This document shows, in pieces, positions 28,769 to 30,231 of a stretch of 30,231 bases of DNA. The DNA lies in assembly GCA_021789755.1 (NCBI GenBank), contig JAJYJD010000006.1, positions 1-30,231 of the forward strand, read 5' to 3'. Positions within the stretch are counted from its first letter, which is position 1, and every line of letters begins with the position of its first letter. The position numbers and the translations under genes were made by a program. The DNA comes from Bacteroidota bacterium (lineage in GTDB: Bacteria > Bacteroidota > Ignavibacteria > Kryptoniales > JAKASW01). The notes under the pieces are model-generated. The model saw nothing but the letters and a program-made list of their open reading frames with translations, ran no database searches and had not been told where the DNA came from.

Positions 28769-30231
28769 CTATTCCGCGGTTATCTGTACGCCAACAACTA
28801 TCATCCTTCTTCCGAAGAAGCTCTCCACACCCGTCTTTGTCGAATAGTCGGGTGAATAAGTGTAACTGAAAATGTTATGGATGTTCAGAATGTTCAGCCC
28901 TTCGACATAGACCACTGTGAAGAACTTATCGAACAATCTCGTCATGTGAGTCAGCCTGATGTCGAGCCGGCGATAATCCGGATAGCGCGCGGAGTATGAC
29001 GGTCCATTAACCGGCTGGTATACTTTCAGATCCCTGACGTAAGTCGCACCTGTGACAGGAGTGTACGGCATTCCCGTGGCGTATTTGAAATCGACTCCCA
29101 CCTGCCACGCGTCAGTGATGCTGTACTTCGCAATGAGAGTGAAATTATTGGTTATGTCATAAGGGCTCGGGGCCATTCCCACGCTTTCGTACCACTTCCT
29201 TTTCGTATCGATATAGCCGTATGATATCCATCCGCTCAGACCGAAAGGGAGATCCCCTTTTGCGATTATGTCGACGCCGCGAGCGTAACCGTAACCGCTA
29301 TTGTCGAAATTCGTGGCGGCGTTCGAGTCGGGAAGGTTCGCATACTCTTTCTCGTATGCCTCGATCCTGAATTCCGTTCCTTCCCACGGTGTGTAGTCAT
29401 AACCCAATACAAAATGCTTTGCCCTCATCGGAAGGAGGCGGGGATTTCCGTCGGCCGCGCTGTACAGCCTCGCATCCGGATATTCATGAAACAGGCCGGC
29501 ACTAAGGCGAATCGTCGAGACGGAACTCAACGAATACCCCGCAGTGAACCTGGGATCAAACCAGTATGTGTCGATCGTGCCGACATAATCTCCTCTCACA
29601 CCCGCAACAACAAAGAGCCCCCGCACGGACGCGAGGTTCCTCTTCTCGATTTCATAATACGCTCCGTATCGGGTGGCGGAGAAATTGGCGTCGAGAACTT
29701 TCGAGGATGCGCCGGGCCCGGGCCGCAGATCGTAGTCGTAATTCGGGATCGTGCCCTTGTAGTGCTCCTGACGGTTCTCAATTTCACCGCCGAATGAAAG
29801 CTTCAAGCCGTCGGTCAGCCTATCCTGAAAGTCAGCACGCAGCTTCCCGGTCCGGTCAGTCCTCTCAAGGTTCAGTACCCCCAGCAGCCACGTATCGGAA
29901 TAGTCGGAAGCCGACAGACTCGTTTCAACGAGCAGATTATCACCGATCACGTCGATATTCTGGAGATTCAGGGTGAGATCCCCTGATTTACCGTTGAACG
30001 CCGCGTTTAGCTCCGGGCGTTGGACATTGACGCCTTCGTTGTCCGACGATCCAAGCATGAAGAGCTTGACGCTGCCGGTCTGAGAATACTTGTAGATAAT
30101 CGAGGCGTCGGCGTCCTGCGAAGAGGGCACGGCGGAGAAGCGGTCGCTGCCGCCGTTCAGCCAGAATATTGGCGCCGTGAAGTTCTTTCTCACGTACACC
30201 CGGATCCCAAGCCTGTCGTCGAGTACCGGGA
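28769..30231 (-). CDS. TonB-dependent receptor, C-terminal barrel portion (5' partial)
   Basis: The frame is open through the right edge of the window, so the signal peptide, plug and first barrel strands are missing; about 486 codons are present. The visible part is an outer-membrane barrel of the kind found in Bacteroidota TonB receptors with long extracellular loops: 'LRLSAGLFHEYPDARLYSAADGNPRLLPMRAKHFVLGYDY', 'GYARGVDIIAKGDLPFGLSGWISYGYID' and 'NNFTLIAKYSITDAWQVGVDFKYATGMPYTPVTGA' are characteristic segments (abridged from longer runs by their key residues). The C-terminus is 'RRMIVVGVQITAE' rather than a terminal aromatic. The substrate is unknown. Two paralogous lipoproteins lie downstream on the same strand, but an intervening hairpin leaves it open whether they are co-transcribed. 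Confidence 0.85.
   Translation of the reverse strand, partial: PVLDDRLGIRVYVRKNFTAPIFWLNGGSDRFSAVPSSQDADASIIYKYSQTGSVKLFMLGSSDNEGVNVQRPELNAAFNGKSGDLTLNLQNIDVIGDNLLVETSLSASDYSDTWLLGVLNLERTDRTGKLRADFQDRLTDGLKLSFGGEIENRQEHYKGTIPNYDYDLRPGPGASSKVLDANFSATRYGAYYEIEKRNLASVRGLFVVAGVRGDYVGTIDTYWFDPRFTAGYSLSSVSTIRLSAGLFHEYPDARLYSAADGNPRLLPMRAKHFVLGYDYTPWEGTEFRIEAYEKEYANLPDSNAATNFDNSGYGYARGVDIIAKGDLPFGLSGWISYGYIDTKRKWYESVGMAPSPYDITNNFTLIAKYSITDAWQVGVDFKYATGMPYTPVTGATYVRDLKVYQPVNGPSYSARYPDYRRLDIRLTHMTRLFDKFFTVVYVEGLNILNIHNIFSYTYSPDYSTKTGVESFFGRRMIVVGVQITAE

Overview
The window looks like a chromosomal piece of a Gram-negative bacterium from the Bacteroidota/Chlorobiota side of the tree, most likely an Ignavibacteria-like lineage. 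Three very large secreted proteins end in the 'YQNYPNPFNPTT' type C-terminal domain (type IX secretion sorting signal) common in that group. There are also two TonB-dependent receptors, several lipoproteins with a clear lipobox, and TTGACA/TATAAT-like promoters. GC content is intermediate. No rRNA, tRNA, CRISPR array, insertion sequence or phage gene was seen.

Layout. 1-3881 (+): the end of a BtuB-like TonB receptor, a beta-propeller lipoprotein resembling BtuG, a DUF6580-type small membrane protein and a PH-like membrane protein; the first three look like a vitamin B12 (corrinoid) uptake cassette. 3916-4215 (-): a small exported protein. 4368-13948 (-): three T9SS-exported giants. Two are paralogous surface proteins of about 1118 and 805 aa, and between them lies an LTD/OB/Fn3/phospholipase-D protein of 1105 aa that looks like a secreted nuclease or phosphodiesterase. 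The two paralogues share a promoter and leader layout. 14433-17078 (-): a GH3 glycosidase with a PA14 insert. 17600-18370 (+): an aquaporin. 18412-19533 (-): a membrane-bound RsbU/SpoIIE-type phosphatase.

19705-21235 (-): a six-TM protein behind an NAD(P)-binding epimerase-like protein whose best start codon is ATC. 21326-23209 (-): an unknown membrane-anchored protein and an MFS permease. 23390-23746 (-): a cupin. 24086-25535 (+): an acyl-ACP desaturase and a DUF202 protein. 25630-26274 (-): an outer-membrane beta-barrel. 26512-27501 (-): a DinB-family protein followed by a nitrobindin-like heme protein. 27546-28607 (-): tandem paralogous lipoproteins. 28769-end (-): the C-terminal part of a second TonB-dependent receptor.

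How it fits together. Much of the window serves the cell envelope: uptake receptors, surface lipoproteins, T9SS cargo and a polysaccharide-degrading enzyme. This suits a heterotrophic, surface-active environmental bacterium. The points most worth a second look are the compact B12 capture cassette, the shared regulated leader of the two T9SS paralogues (one with a Shine-Dalgarno-masking hairpin), the domain order of the secreted PLD protein, the ATC start, and the apparent stop-loss tail on one tandem lipoprotein.
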